From Bacteroidota bacterium (GTDB lineage: Bacteria; Bacteroidota; Bacteroidia; Bacteroidales; GCA-2748055): a stretch of DNA of 55,851 bases. Below, piece by piece: positions 25,941 to 34,926 of this stretch. Every line of letters begins with the position of its first letter. Position 1 is the first letter of the stretch. Where the stretch lies: the NCBI GenBank assembly GCA_024640885.1, contig JAHEEC010000018.1:1-55851 (forward strand), given 5' to 3'. The notes beneath the pieces were generated by a model. The model saw nothing but the letters and a program-made list of their open reading frames with translations, was not told the DNA's origin and did no database searches. The translations under genes and the position numbers were made by a program.

Positions 25941-26007
25941 AATCCGATTTGCGAATGGGCCGGAACCCCGGGGAAAGGAAAGGGGTGTCCATCTGTGCTA
26001 TTTTTAC

Positions 26008-26015
26008 TAAGTTTG
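26008..26015 (+). promoter_or_regulatory. Bacteroidota -7 promoter element before mfd
   Basis: TAAGTTTG is an exact match to TAnnTTTG, ending 15 bases before the ATG at 26031. Its position argues against the longer frame from the GTG at 25995, which would place the element inside the coding region. Confidence 0.5.
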
Positions 26016-26030
26016 CGCTCTCATCGCATC

Positions 26031-29000
26031 ATGATCAGGAACCCATATTCATCACACCCGCATTTACCCGGATTGACCGAATCAATCAGGTCGGGATCCC
26101 AGAAGGTCCAGTACCTTGAAGGTCTGTGGGGATCGTCCAGGTCTTCACTGATCCATGCGTGCCTGAATGAGTTAAGGGGAGCCCACCTGATCCTCTTCCA
26201 GGACAAGGAGGAGGCTGCATATTTTTATACTGACCTGGTCACACTGGAAGGAAATCCTGAACGGACCCTTTTTTTTCCCTCCTCCTACAAAAGATCGGTG
26301 CAGTACCAGCAGACCGATGAAGCCAATATTATTACCCGGACCCAGACGCTAAGGCGGTTGTCTGAAAGAAGGGTGGCGAGTTTTATAGTCACCTATGCAG
26401 AAGCCCTGGTCGAATCGGTGGTGACCCGAAAACAACTGGGAGAATCCACCCTGGAGATCAGGGAGGGCGAGAAGATCGACATGGCCTTTCTGGAGGAGGT
26501 GCTGCGAACCTATGGATTTCAGCTGGTGGATTTTGTGTATGAACCCGGGCAATATTCCATCAGGGGGGGGATCGTGGATGTGTTCTCCTATGCCTCCAGC
26601 CATCCCTGCCGAATTGACTTCTTTGACGATGAGGTGGATTCCATCCGGGTTTTTGATCCTGATTCCCAGCGATCCCTGGATACCCTGAAAAAGGCGAACA
26701 TTATTCCGAACCTTCAGTGGGAACATGAGCTGGGGGAGAAACGGATCTCCTTCCTGGAATATATTCCGGCAGGCACTACCCTTTGGGTGGACAACCCCGA
26801 CCTGATCACCGAACAGATACAATCATTGTATGACCGAACAGAACTGGGCGATGGAAGGGATCCTAAGTTTGACAAATCCAGGTTCTTGATCCCGGGCACT
26901 GAGATCAAATCCCGGCTTGAACAATTTGGTCATGTGATCTTCGGAATTGCCCACAGGGAAAAAGAGCATACCACATGGAGTTTCAGGACCTCCCCCCAAC
27001 CCGCCTTCCAGAAAAATTTTGAACTGCTTACCTCACATATCAAGGATCGTTCCTCGGAAGGCTATACCAATTATATTCTCTCCGAAAATGAGAAACAGCT
27101 GGAACGGCTCCGTGTCATCTTTCATGAAATCGATCCGGAGCTGGAGTACCATGCCCTCGCTTACACCATCCACGAGGGATTCCTTGATCACGACCTGGCA
27201 GTCTCCTATTATACAGACCACCAGATTTTTGAACGTTATCACAAGTTCAGGTTCCACGACCGTTTCAGCAGGAAGGAATCTGTTTCGGTCAAAGAACTGA
27301 TCGGCCTCAACCCTGGCGATTATGTGGTTCACGTGGATCATGGAATCGGGATCTTCGGGGGGCTCGAGAAGATCGAAGTGAACGGGAAGATCCAGGAAGC
27401 GATCAAGCTTGTGTACAAGGACCGGGATGTACTCTATGTGAACATTCACTCCCTGCACCGCATCTCCAAGTACCGCGGAAAGGATACAGGACCTCCGAAA
27501 ATCTATAAGCTGGGGTCCGGTGCCTGGCAGAAATTAAAGAATAATACCAGGAAGAAGGTTCAGGACATTGCCCGGGAACTGATTCTTCTCTATGCCCGGA
27601 GAAAGGAACAGGAGGGATTTGCATTTTCTCCGGATACCTACCTTCAACAGGAACTTGAATCCTCCTTTATTTATGAGGATACCCCCGATCAGTTGCTTGC
27701 CACCGCCGACGTGAAAGCCGGGATGGAAGCCGCATTCCCCATGGACCGGCTGGTTTGCGGGGATGTGGGCTTCGGCAAGACAGAAGTGGCCATCCGGGCA
27801 GCATTCAAGGCCGTCGCCGACAGCAAGCAGGTGGCCGTGCTGGTTCCAACCACCGTGCTGGCTTTCCAACACTTCAACACCTTTAAGGAGAGGTTGAAGG
27901 GATTCCCCTGCAGTGTGGAATACCTGAGCAGGTTCCGCACCTATGCGGATCAGAAGCGGATCGTTGAGAAACTGAAGGACGGGAGCCTGGATATTGTGAT
28001 CGGTACCCATAAACTGGTGGGAAAAGAGATCCAATTCAAGGACCTTGGATTGCTCATCGTGGACGAGGAGCAGAAGTTCGGAGTGAGCGTCAAGGAGAAG
28101 CTGAAACAAATGAAGCTGAATGTGGACACCCTCACCCTCACGGCGACCCCTATCCCGAGAACCCTGCAATTTTCCATGATGGGTTCAAGGGACCTCTCCA
28201 TCATCAATACGCCCCCGCCCAACCGGCACCCCATCATTACCGAACTTCATCCTTTCAACGAAGAGCTCATTAGAGAGGCCATTGAATATGAGGTGAGCCG
28301 GGGCGGACAGGTATTCTTTATTCATAACAGGGTACAGAATATCATGGAGATCAAGGCGATCGTGGACCGTGTGCTGCCCGGGATCAGGTCAGTGGTGGCT
28401 CACGGACAGATGGAAGGGAGAAAACTGGAGACTGTGATGCTGGACTTCATACAGGGGGATTACGATGTACTCATTGCCACCACCATCATCGAATCCGGGC
28501 TGGATATCCCCAACGCCAATACAATAATTATCAACAGCGGGCACCACTTCGGACTGAGTGACCTGCACCAGCTCAGGGGAAGGGTTGGACGTTCCAATAA
28601 AAAGGCTTTCTGCTACATATTTGCACCACCCGTTTCCGTGCTTTCGGTGGAGGCCAGGCGCAGGCTCAGGGCCATCGAGGAGTTTTCAGCGCTGGGGAGT
28701 GGTTTTAACATTGCCCTCCAGGACCTTGACATCCGGGGAGCAGGCAACCTCCTGGGGGCTGAACAAAGCGGTTTCATTGCAGACATGGGGTTTGATACCT
28801 ACAACAGGATCCTGAACGAAGCCATGCTGGAACTGAAGGAGACCGAATTCAGCCAACTCTATGAAAAACCAGCCGGCTCACCTCCGGCGGAAGCCATATT
28901 TATCCCTGATTGCCATATAGATACAGATCTTGAATTGCTGTTCCCGGATCAATATGTCACCAACATCAGCGAAAGGGTGGACCTTTACCGGAAACTGGAT

Positions 29001-29357
29001 TCAATCAGCAACGAAACAGAGATGGAGGAGTTCCGCCGGATGCTCATCGACAGGTTTGGTCAATTGCCACCTCCCTCGGAGGAGCTCTTAAAGGTAGTTC
29101 AACTCAGGTGGTTGGCCCGGCGCTCAGGTGTTGAAAAGATTATATTGAAAAAAAGCGTTTTGATCACGTATTTTGTAAGTAATCCGGAATCCCCTTTCTA
29201 CAGCTCGCAGAAGTTCAGGGAGGTGATCGCGAACATCCAGGCAAATCCGGGTATTTTCCGGATGAGGGAAGACCAGGATAAGCTGAGCCTGAGAAGTGAT
29301 CAGGTTGATTCGGTGCAGGAAGCCTACCGGATATTGCAAAAACTGAGTAACGGATAG
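26031..29357 (+). CDS. mfd: transcription-repair coupling factor Mfd
   Basis: The ATG at 26031 gives 1108 residues; an in-frame GTG at 25995 lies upstream of a likely promoter element. The protein shows the full Mfd order: a UvrB-like N-terminal region that binds UvrA (about 1-330), the CarD-like RNA polymerase interaction domain (about 425-490, with N-P-G-D-Y-V-V-H-V-D-H-G-I-G), the translocase with Walker A G-D-V-G-F-G-K-T at 577-584, the DEEQ box at 678-681, T-A-T-P-I-P-R-T and Q-L-R-G-R-V-G-R, and a C-terminal TRCF domain. Mfd removes RNA polymerase stalled at lesions and recruits UvrA. Length is close to the E. coli protein (1148). coaX follows after three bases. Confidence 0.97.
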   Translation: MIRNPYSSHPHLPGLTESIRSGSQKVQYLEGLWGSSRSSLIHACLNELRGAHLILFQDKEEAAYFYTDLVTLEGNPERTLFFPSSYKRSVQYQQTDEANIITRTQTLRRLSERRVASFIVTYAEALVESVVTRKQLGESTLEIREGEKIDMAFLEEVLRTYGFQLVDFVYEPGQYSIRGGIVDVFSYASSHPCRIDFFDDEVDSIRVFDPDSQRSLDTLKKANIIPNLQWEHELGEKRISFLEYIPAGTTLWVDNPDLITEQIQSLYDRTELGDGRDPKFDKSRFLIPGTEIKSRLEQFGHVIFGIAHREKEHTTWSFRTSPQPAFQKNFELLTSHIKDRSSEGYTNYILSENEKQLERLRVIFHEIDPELEYHALAYTIHEGFLDHDLAVSYYTDHQIFERYHKFRFHDRFSRKESVSVKELIGLNPGDYVVHVDHGIGIFGGLEKIEVNGKIQEAIKLVYKDRDVLYVNIHSLHRISKYRGKDTGPPKIYKLGSGAWQKLKNNTRKKVQDIARELILLYARRKEQEGFAFSPDTYLQQELESSFIYEDTPDQLLATADVKAGMEAAFPMDRLVCGDVGFGKTEVAIRAAFKAVADSKQVAVLVPTTVLAFQHFNTFKERLKGFPCSVEYLSRFRTYADQKRIVEKLKDGSLDIVIGTHKLVGKEIQFKDLGLLIVDEEQKFGVSVKEKLKQMKLNVDTLTLTATPIPRTLQFSMMGSRDLSIINTPPPNRHPIITELHPFNEELIREAIEYEVSRGGQVFFIHNRVQNIMEIKAIVDRVLPGIRSVVAHGQMEGRKLETVMLDFIQGDYDVLIATTIIESGLDIPNANTIIINSGHHFGLSDLHQLRGRVGRSNKKAFCYIFAPPVSVLSVEARRRLRAIEEFSALGSGFNIALQDLDIRGAGNLLGAEQSGFIADMGFDTYNRILNEAMLELKETEFSQLYEKPAGSPPAEAIFIPDCHIDTDLELLFPDQYVTNISERVDLYRKLDSISNETEMEEFRRMLIDRFGQLPPPSEELLKVVQLRWLARRSGVEKIILKKSVLITYFVSNPESPFYSSQKFREVIANIQANPGIFRMREDQDKLSLRSDQVDSVQEAYRILQKLSNG

Positions 29358-29360
29358 CCC

Positions 29361-30101
29361 ATGAACCTTTTACTTGACCTGGGAAACAGTTATGGCAAAA
29401 TTGCCGCATGTGACGGCACCCATGTGGTTGAATCTGCCACCTACGAAAAAATTACCAGCAGGGAGATTTCCTATTTTCACACCAGGTACCCGGGGATCCA
29501 GGGAGCAATGATCTCATCGGTGGTGAACTATTCTCGGGAGATCATCGATTACCTGAATAACCTCTACAGCCCATGCATTGAGCTGGATCACTCCACTTCC
29601 ATTCCCCTTAAAAACTGCTACCGCACCCCCGAGACCCTTGGTTATGACCGCATCGCTGCTGCAGTAGGAGCGAATACTATTTACCCTGGAGAGAACGTTC
29701 TGGTTATAGATGCCGGAACGGCCATTACCTATGATATAGTTACTTCCCAGGGTGAATTCCTGGGGGGAAACATATCCCCTGGTCTTGAAATCAGGTTCAA
29801 ATCGCTGAACAAGTACACCAACCGGCTGCCACTCCTGGAACGACCCCAGGAGAAACCAGCCCTGTTAGGAGGGAGCACCAATGAGGCAATTCAATCAGGC
29901 ATCGTAAACGGATTGTTGTTCGAAATGGACGGATTCATCGGGGCCCTTAGTCAGAACTACCCTAAATTACAGGTTGTTTTGACGGGAGGGGATGCAAAAT
30001 ACTTTGTTGGAAAATTAAAAAGTAGCATCTTTGTGAACCTTAATCTGAACCTGATCGGACTTAACAGAATACTGGATCACAATGCACAAAAGGAAATATA
30101 G
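29361..30101 (+). CDS. coaX: type III pantothenate kinase
   Basis: This 246-residue protein has the ASKHA-fold motifs of type III pantothenate kinase: L-L-L-D-L-G-N-S at the N-terminus (with D6), G-Y-D-R-I-A-A-A-V-G-A, V-I-D-A-G-T-A-I-T-Y-D, and the pantothenate-site block G-G-N-I-S-P-G. It makes 4'-phosphopantothenate, the first committed step to coenzyme A, in the cytoplasm. It starts three bases after mfd and overlaps the next gene by 20 bases, so all are read from one transcript. Identification is clear. Confidence 0.95.
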   Translation: MNLLLDLGNSYGKIAACDGTHVVESATYEKITSREISYFHTRYPGIQGAMISSVVNYSREIIDYLNNLYSPCIELDHSTSIPLKNCYRTPETLGYDRIAAAVGANTIYPGENVLVIDAGTAITYDIVTSQGEFLGGNISPGLEIRFKSLNKYTNRLPLLERPQEKPALLGGSTNEAIQSGIVNGLLFEMDGFIGALSQNYPKLQVVLTGGDAKYFVGKLKSSIFVNLNLNLIGLNRILDHNAQKEI

Positions 30102-31374
30102 CCTATTTATAGCCGCTCTTTTCATCACTTTTCCACTTTTCAGCCAGTTCAATACATATTCACCCTACACAAGGTTCGGACTTGGTGACCTTGCCAAGCA
30201 GGGGGTCAGCCAGAACCAGGCCATGGGCGGCACAGGGCTAGCCATCCACGAAAACAACAGGGTTAACTATCTGAATCCAGCTTCGTTTGCGGCCCTGGAC
30301 AGTACCACCGTCTATTTCGACTTTGGGGCCAACGCCTTTTTCAATGAGTATAAAACCACCCAGCACTCCAATTCATGGTGGAACATGAACCTGCACCACG
30401 TGGTATTTGCCACATCCATGGGAAAATACCTGGGGCTTTCAGCCGGAATTGTTCCATACAGCAGCATTGGATACAACATCAAACAGGAATTTAATGATTT
30501 CATCAACGGTGAAGCCATGGACTCTTATTACCAAGGAGACGGGGGAATCATGAATTTTTACGTGGGTACGTCGGTGAAACTTCTGGAGCGGATTTCCGTA
30601 GGCGTTACTATGAACTACCTGATGGGAAGGTTAACGAGGGAACGGCAGGTGAATTTTCCCATGAATTCTAACTATGCATCTGCTTCTTCGATTGAGAATT
30701 TCGACCTCAGGCAACCGGTTTTCAGCCTGGGGATCCAGTACAGGGAAACCATCAAAGATAAGTTCTTTGTCACCGTGGGCGGGGTATATGATATAAAAGC
30801 CAATGTAAATGCCGATGTGAAGTACAAATTGACGAACAATATCTATCCCTTTGACACCCTTTCCATGCATGGCTCCGAATTAATTCGTCCCAAGTACGTC
30901 ATCGATAACGATACCACACTGGCACATTTCGCAATTCCCCAGAAGGCAGGTCTGGGGATTGCAGTTGGGCTGCCAAATAAGCTGACACTGACTGCCGATT
31001 ACTACGTGCAGGACTGGACCGGATCCTTTACAGGTGAGAACTTTAAATCCACCAAAGCCACCTCCCTGAACCTGGGGGCAGAATATACCCCGAATTCGGA
31101 AGCATTGAGGGGATATCACAAACTGATGACATACCGTGTTGGAGGGTATCTCTCAAATTATTATCTTGAGGTCAACAATGTGCAGCTTGAGGACTATGGC
31201 ATAACATTTGGTGTAGGGTTACCGGTCAGAACCATGAAATCGAGCATAAACATAGCTTTTACAATGGGTACCAGAGGTACCACCGAGTACAATTTAGTAA
31301 AGGAAAATTATGGAATTATTACATTTAATGTAACTTTGCACGATCTGTGGTTCCGGAAACGGAGATTTGAGTAA
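30082..31374 (+). CDS. outer-membrane beta-barrel protein (FadL/PorV-like)
   Basis: The 430-residue product begins with a signal peptide ending at L-F-S-Q. The mature start F-N-T-Y-S-P-Y-T-R-F-G-L-G-D, followed by A-M-G-G-T-G and L-N-P-A-S-F-A-A-L-D, is the pattern of FadL-like/PorV-type transport barrels, in which an early hatch segment precedes about fourteen strands. The C-terminus ends in a Phe-containing strand. Its start lies within the end of coaX (20-base overlap), and a TPR protein gene follows after 21 bases. This arrangement with coaX is familiar from other Bacteroidales, but I know of no assigned function. Cargo and role are unknown. Confidence 0.75.
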   Translation: MHKRKYSLFIAALFITFPLFSQFNTYSPYTRFGLGDLAKQGVSQNQAMGGTGLAIHENNRVNYLNPASFAALDSTTVYFDFGANAFFNEYKTTQHSNSWWNMNLHHVVFATSMGKYLGLSAGIVPYSSIGYNIKQEFNDFINGEAMDSYYQGDGGIMNFYVGTSVKLLERISVGVTMNYLMGRLTRERQVNFPMNSNYASASSIENFDLRQPVFSLGIQYRETIKDKFFVTVGGVYDIKANVNADVKYKLTNNIYPFDTLSMHGSELIRPKYVIDNDTTLAHFAIPQKAGLGIAVGLPNKLTLTADYYVQDWTGSFTGENFKSTKATSLNLGAEYTPNSEALRGYHKLMTYRVGGYLSNYYLEVNNVQLEDYGITFGVGLPVRTMKSSINIAFTMGTRGTTEYNLVKENYGIITFNVTLHDLWFRKRRFE

Positions 31375-31395
31375 ACCTGGAAAATAACGAACGGT

Positions 31396-32736
31396 ATGAA
31401 ATCGAAAGCCCTCAAAACCATATTATTGGTAATACTGTCCATGTTGTTTGTCGTGCCTGCAATTTCACAAACTGGAATGCAGGATGGATCAAAATACGGA
31501 AAAGGCCAGGACAGCATCAATTGTATCAAAAACCTCTCGCTTTACAGGGAGTTCTTCAAGCACAACAATTACAAAGATGCAATTAATCCATGGCGCAAAG
31601 TATTTGGACAATGTCCCGCTTCAAGCGAAAGGATGTATGTAGAGGGGATCACCATGTACCGAAGTTTCATTGAGGCTGCGGCCACCGATGAGCGAAAGGA
31701 CCACTTGATCGATACCATGCTGCTCATCTATGACAGGCGTGCAGAGTATTTTGGTGGAGAAGGGAACATCCTGGGGAGGAAGGGAATTGACCTGCTTCGT
31801 TACCGCCGGACCACCGACATTGAAGCAGTTGAGGAGGCCTATGGCTTCCTGAAAAGGAGCATTGAACTTGAGAAGAATGATTCAAGGGATGCAGTAATGG
31901 TCACTTTCATCTCCTCAAGCATCACCCTGAATAAAGCAGGCAGGATCAACGACAACCAGTCCATCGAGGACTATTTCATGGTCACAGCCATTATCGATAA
32001 GTTATTGAACACCAGTTCCCGCTGGCCAAAAGCCAAAGACCTCATAGATGAGAATATGCTGAACAGCGGACTGCTTACCTGTGATGCATTGAACAGCTAT
32101 TTTGAACCCCAGTACCAGGCCAACCAGAACGATAAGGTTTTTATTCAGAAGGTGATCACTTTCTACACTTCTGCGGGATGTGACCGCTCGGATGTGTATG
32201 TGGCAGCGTCCGAAAAGATGTATGCCCTGGAACCAGGGCCGGAATCGGCACATAACCTGGCCATTCTGTTTATTGCCAAAAATGATTATCAGAAAGCTGC
32301 CCAGTATCTTAAGGAGGCAGTGGTGGGATTCAACGTGGATAATACCACAAGGGCTGACTGGTTCTATGAACTGGCTCTCGTTTCCAGTGCAAACAAGAAT
32401 TTTTGTGACGCCATCGCCTATTCAAGGGAAGCCGTTGCCAACAACAGCAATCTTGGGAAAGCATATATTGTCATGGCGGATGCCATTATTGCGTCACGTG
32501 AAAACCTGGGTGAAGATTTCGAACAGCGCGCTGCATTCTGGGTGGCTGCAGATAAATATACCAAGGCCAAAAGTGTGGATCCCAGTGTGGCTGATGAGGC
32601 CAATAAAAAACTCAATGATTATGCTGGCCAGTACCCCAATAACGAGGAGGTTTTCTTCAGGGACCTGAAAGATGGTGACTCATACCAGGTAAAAGGATGC
32701 ATCAGCGAGTATACCACCGTCAGATCAAGAAAATAA
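31396..32736 (+). CDS. secreted TPR-repeat protein
   Basis: The 446-residue product has a signal peptide (hydrophobic residues about 7-24, cleavage near A-I-S-Q) and helical repeats through its length. The TPR pattern is clearest at residues 55-85 (H-N-N-Y-K-D-A-I-N-P-W) and 285-420 (A-H-N-L-A-I-L-F-I-A-K-N-D-Y and F-Y-E-L-A-L-V-S-S-A). It should lie in the periplasm as an adaptor, possibly with the outer-membrane barrel encoded just upstream. It ends the mfd-coaX-barrel-TPR transcript; a strong terminator follows 21 bases later. No catalytic motif is visible. Confidence 0.75.
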   Translation: MKSKALKTILLVILSMLFVVPAISQTGMQDGSKYGKGQDSINCIKNLSLYREFFKHNNYKDAINPWRKVFGQCPASSERMYVEGITMYRSFIEAAATDERKDHLIDTMLLIYDRRAEYFGGEGNILGRKGIDLLRYRRTTDIEAVEEAYGFLKRSIELEKNDSRDAVMVTFISSSITLNKAGRINDNQSIEDYFMVTAIIDKLLNTSSRWPKAKDLIDENMLNSGLLTCDALNSYFEPQYQANQNDKVFIQKVITFYTSAGCDRSDVYVAASEKMYALEPGPESAHNLAILFIAKNDYQKAAQYLKEAVVGFNVDNTTRADWFYELALVSSANKNFCDAIAYSREAVANNSNLGKAYIVMADAIIASRENLGEDFEQRAAFWVAADKYTKAKSVDPSVADEANKKLNDYAGQYPNNEEVFFRDLKDGDSYQVKGCISEYTTVRSRK

Positions 32737-32757
32737 TTATAGGAAGATCATATTTGA

Positions 32758-32791
32758 AGAGGCTGTCTCCAACAGACAGTCTCTTTTTTTT
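32758..32791 (+). terminator. intrinsic terminator after the TPR gene
   Basis: AGAGGCTGTCT (32758-32768) pairs with AGACAGTCTCT (32774-32784) over 11 base pairs with one G-T wobble; the loop is CCAAC and eight T follow. It separates the mfd transcript from lptC. Confidence 0.85.
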
Positions 32792-32798
32792 ATCTTTG
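32791..32798 (+). promoter_or_regulatory. Bacteroidota -7 promoter element immediately before lptC
   Basis: TATCTTTG is an exact match to TAnnTTTG that begins on the last T of the preceding terminator and ends five bases before the ATG at 32804. A start site at the usual distance would fall on or next to the start codon, so the messenger would be leaderless or nearly so. Confidence 0.45.
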
Positions 32799-32803
32799 TG
32801 AAT

Positions 32804-33367
32804 ATGAGCAGGTCAGTTCCTAGCAGATGCATGATCCTGACGATCCTGTTGGTGCTGTTCGGGAGTTGTGAAAATGACATTGAGAGGATCAATCTGGTTG
32901 CTGATGAGACTGTGATCCCAAATTTAAAGGGCACCCACATCGAGGTCATATACAGTGATTCAGCGAAGGTCAAGGTGCATATGATCGCTCCCGCCTACCA
33001 GCAGTTCACCAATGTGGAGCGTCCATATATGGAATTTCCGGAGGGACTTGAAGTATATTTCTATGATGATTCCATGAAGATAGAGTCAGAGATAAGGGCT
33101 GATTATACCATCTATTACTCCAATGAGGGGTTGTGGCACGCCACCGGCAATGTGGTGGCGCATCGCCTGGATAACGGGGATGCATTGAACACTGAAGAGC
33201 TGTTCTGGGATGAGGGAAAGGAGTTAATCTATTCGGATTCATATACCCGGATCCAAAATGAAGATGGTACATTTTATGGAAAACGGGGGTTCGTATCCCA
33301 CCAGAATCTATCAAACTGGCAGTTAAAAGGCACCAGTGGAACCGTAAATGTAACAGATGAAGAATAG
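32804..33367 (+). CDS. lptC: LPS export protein LptC
   Basis: The ATG at 32804 gives 187 residues; a GTG two codons upstream falls inside the likely promoter. The N-terminus is a hydrophobic helix ending F-G-S-C, so the protein may be a lipoprotein, which is common for LptC in this phylum. The rest is the LptC beta-jellyroll with A-K-V-K-V-H-M-I-A-P, E-F-P-E-G-L-E-V-Y-F-Y, A-D-Y-T-I-Y-Y and W-H-A-T-G-N-V. LptC receives lipopolysaccharide from LptB2FG and passes it to LptA across the periplasm. The position before a small membrane protein, a CNNM protein and a PPIase is the same as in many Bacteroidales. The next gene overlaps its end by 11 bases. Confidence 0.9.
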   Translation: MSRSVPSRCMILTILLVLFGSCENDIERINLVADETVIPNLKGTHIEVIYSDSAKVKVHMIAPAYQQFTNVERPYMEFPEGLEVYFYDDSMKIESEIRADYTIYYSNEGLWHATGNVVAHRLDNGDALNTEELFWDEGKELIYSDSYTRIQNEDGTFYGKRGFVSHQNLSNWQLKGTSGTVNVTDEE

Positions 33368-33542
33368 GGCATCAGGATTATTTGAAGTGGTCTGGTTTGT
33401 GCTGGGCGGAACCCTGCTATTCATGGCAGTGGATATTGCCCTTGGTTCCGGATTCAAAGAGAGTTGGTATTATTTTCTACTTTCACTTCTTGCTTTTTTG
33501 ATGTATTTTATCAGGAGAAGAATGCGAATTTCACGCCGGTAA
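33357..33542 (+). CDS. small two-helix membrane protein
   Basis: This 61-residue protein has two predicted membrane helices (about 9-28 and 37-52) and a very basic C-terminus (R-R-R-M-R-I-S-R-R), which should stay in the cytoplasm. It overlaps lptC by 11 bases and ends three bases before the CNNM gene, so it is translated as part of the same operon and is unlikely to be a spurious frame. I do not recognise a named family. Proximity suggests a link with LPS transport or with the CNNM protein. Confidence 0.7.
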   Translation: MKNRASGLFEVVWFVLGGTLLFMAVDIALGSGFKESWYYFLLSLLAFLMYFIRRRMRISRR

Positions 33543-33545
33543 AAT

Positions 33546-34823
33546 ATGAATTATCTAATCCTGATCATCCTGATCCTGGTTTCCATCCTGTTTTCGGCTT
33601 TTTTTTCAGGCATGGAGATCGCCTTCTTATCGGCCAATAAGCTGAGAATTGAGATTGACAAAAAACAGAAGAAAATATTTTCCGGAGTGGTCAGTTACTT
33701 CACCAGGCAACCCTCCAGGTTTATCGCTACCATGCTTGTGGGCAACAACATTGCCCTTGTCATCTATGGGATTGCTTTTGCAATGCTCCTGGAGGACCCC
33801 ATCAAGGGTCTCATTGGAGACAATTCCGACGTGCTGGTATTGTTGGTCCAGACCATGATCTCCACCCTGATCATTCTGCTTACGGCTGAATTCCTGCCAA
33901 AAGCCCTCTTCAGACTCAACCCAAACAATGCGCTGCGGCTTTTAAGTATTCCGATCATAGTGTTCTATGTAATCCTCTATCCCATCATGATGTTTACAAT
34001 CGGGATCTCCAATTTTACCATGAGGTACCTTTTCAGGATCACACCTGATACAAAATCTGGCCAGCCGGTATTCAGCAAAGTGGACCTGGATCATTTTTTG
34101 ACCACCGTGCAACCGGAGCAGAAAACAGACAGCGAGGAGATTGAGGATCTTAAGATCTTTAAAAATACCCTTGAGTTTTCGAGCCTTAAGGTGAGGGATT
34201 GCATGATCCCCCGGACCGATGTAATCGCCCTGGGAATCGATTCAAGCATGGATGACCTGACGAAGCACTTTATTGAAACCGGGTTAAGCAGGATCCTGGT
34301 ATATAGTGAAACCATAGATAACGTGATCGGCTATGTCAATTCAAAGGAGCTGTATAAAAGACCCGACAAGATCAAATCCATCCTTAAACCGATTCAGATC
34401 GTACCTGAAACCCTTCCTGTGAACAAACTGCTGACCGGTTTTATCAAGGAAGGGAAAAACATAGCACTGGTTGTGGATGAGTTTGGAGGCACCTCCGGAG
34501 TCATTACCACCGAAGACATCATTGAAGAGATCTTTGGAGAGATTGAGGATGAGCATGATTCAAGCGACCTTGTGGAAAAAGCGCTGGACGAAAACAGGTA
34601 CCTGCTATCGGGCAGGCATGAGATCGATTACCTCAACGAGAAATATTTCCTTGGCATCCCCGGATCCGAAGAGTATGACACCCTCGCCGGTTATATCATC
34701 TTTCATTACGAAAGCATTCCGGAGAAAGATACCACGGTAGCCCTGGATAACTTCCTGATTACCATTACTGATGTGAGCTCAAATCGCATCGAAGAGGTGG
34801 AACTGAAAGTGATCAGTCCCTGA
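33546..34823 (+). CDS. CNNM/CorC-type membrane protein (DUF21-CBS-CorC_HlyC)
   Basis: The 425-residue product has the usual order of the hemolysin C/CNNM family: a DUF21 membrane domain with about four helices (residues 1-190), a CBS pair (about 205-325, with M-I-P-R-T-D-V and V-V-D-E-F-G-G-T-S-G-V), and a small C-terminal CorC_HlyC domain (about 340-425). CNNM-type proteins export or sense Mg2+. GldE of gliding Flavobacteria is a member of the same group, but the neighbours here are LptC and a PPIase rather than gld genes, so the name is not used. The family is certain; the ion carried and role are inferred. Confidence 0.9.
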   Translation: MNYLILIILILVSILFSAFFSGMEIAFLSANKLRIEIDKKQKKIFSGVVSYFTRQPSRFIATMLVGNNIALVIYGIAFAMLLEDPIKGLIGDNSDVLVLLVQTMISTLIILLTAEFLPKALFRLNPNNALRLLSIPIIVFYVILYPIMMFTIGISNFTMRYLFRITPDTKSGQPVFSKVDLDHFLTTVQPEQKTDSEEIEDLKIFKNTLEFSSLKVRDCMIPRTDVIALGIDSSMDDLTKHFIETGLSRILVYSETIDNVIGYVNSKELYKRPDKIKSILKPIQIVPETLPVNKLLTGFIKEGKNIALVVDEFGGTSGVITTEDIIEEIFGEIEDEHDSSDLVEKALDENRYLLSGRHEIDYLNEKYFLGIPGSEEYDTLAGYIIFHYESIPEKDTTVALDNFLITITDVSSNRIEEVELKVISP

Positions 34824-34926
34824 CCTGCTAATTTTCATACATTCTATTTTCATTAAACCTCTAATTATTACTATATTCGTACGCTCAAATTTGAAGCATA
34901 ACACATTGTTTAATTGAATTATTTAA

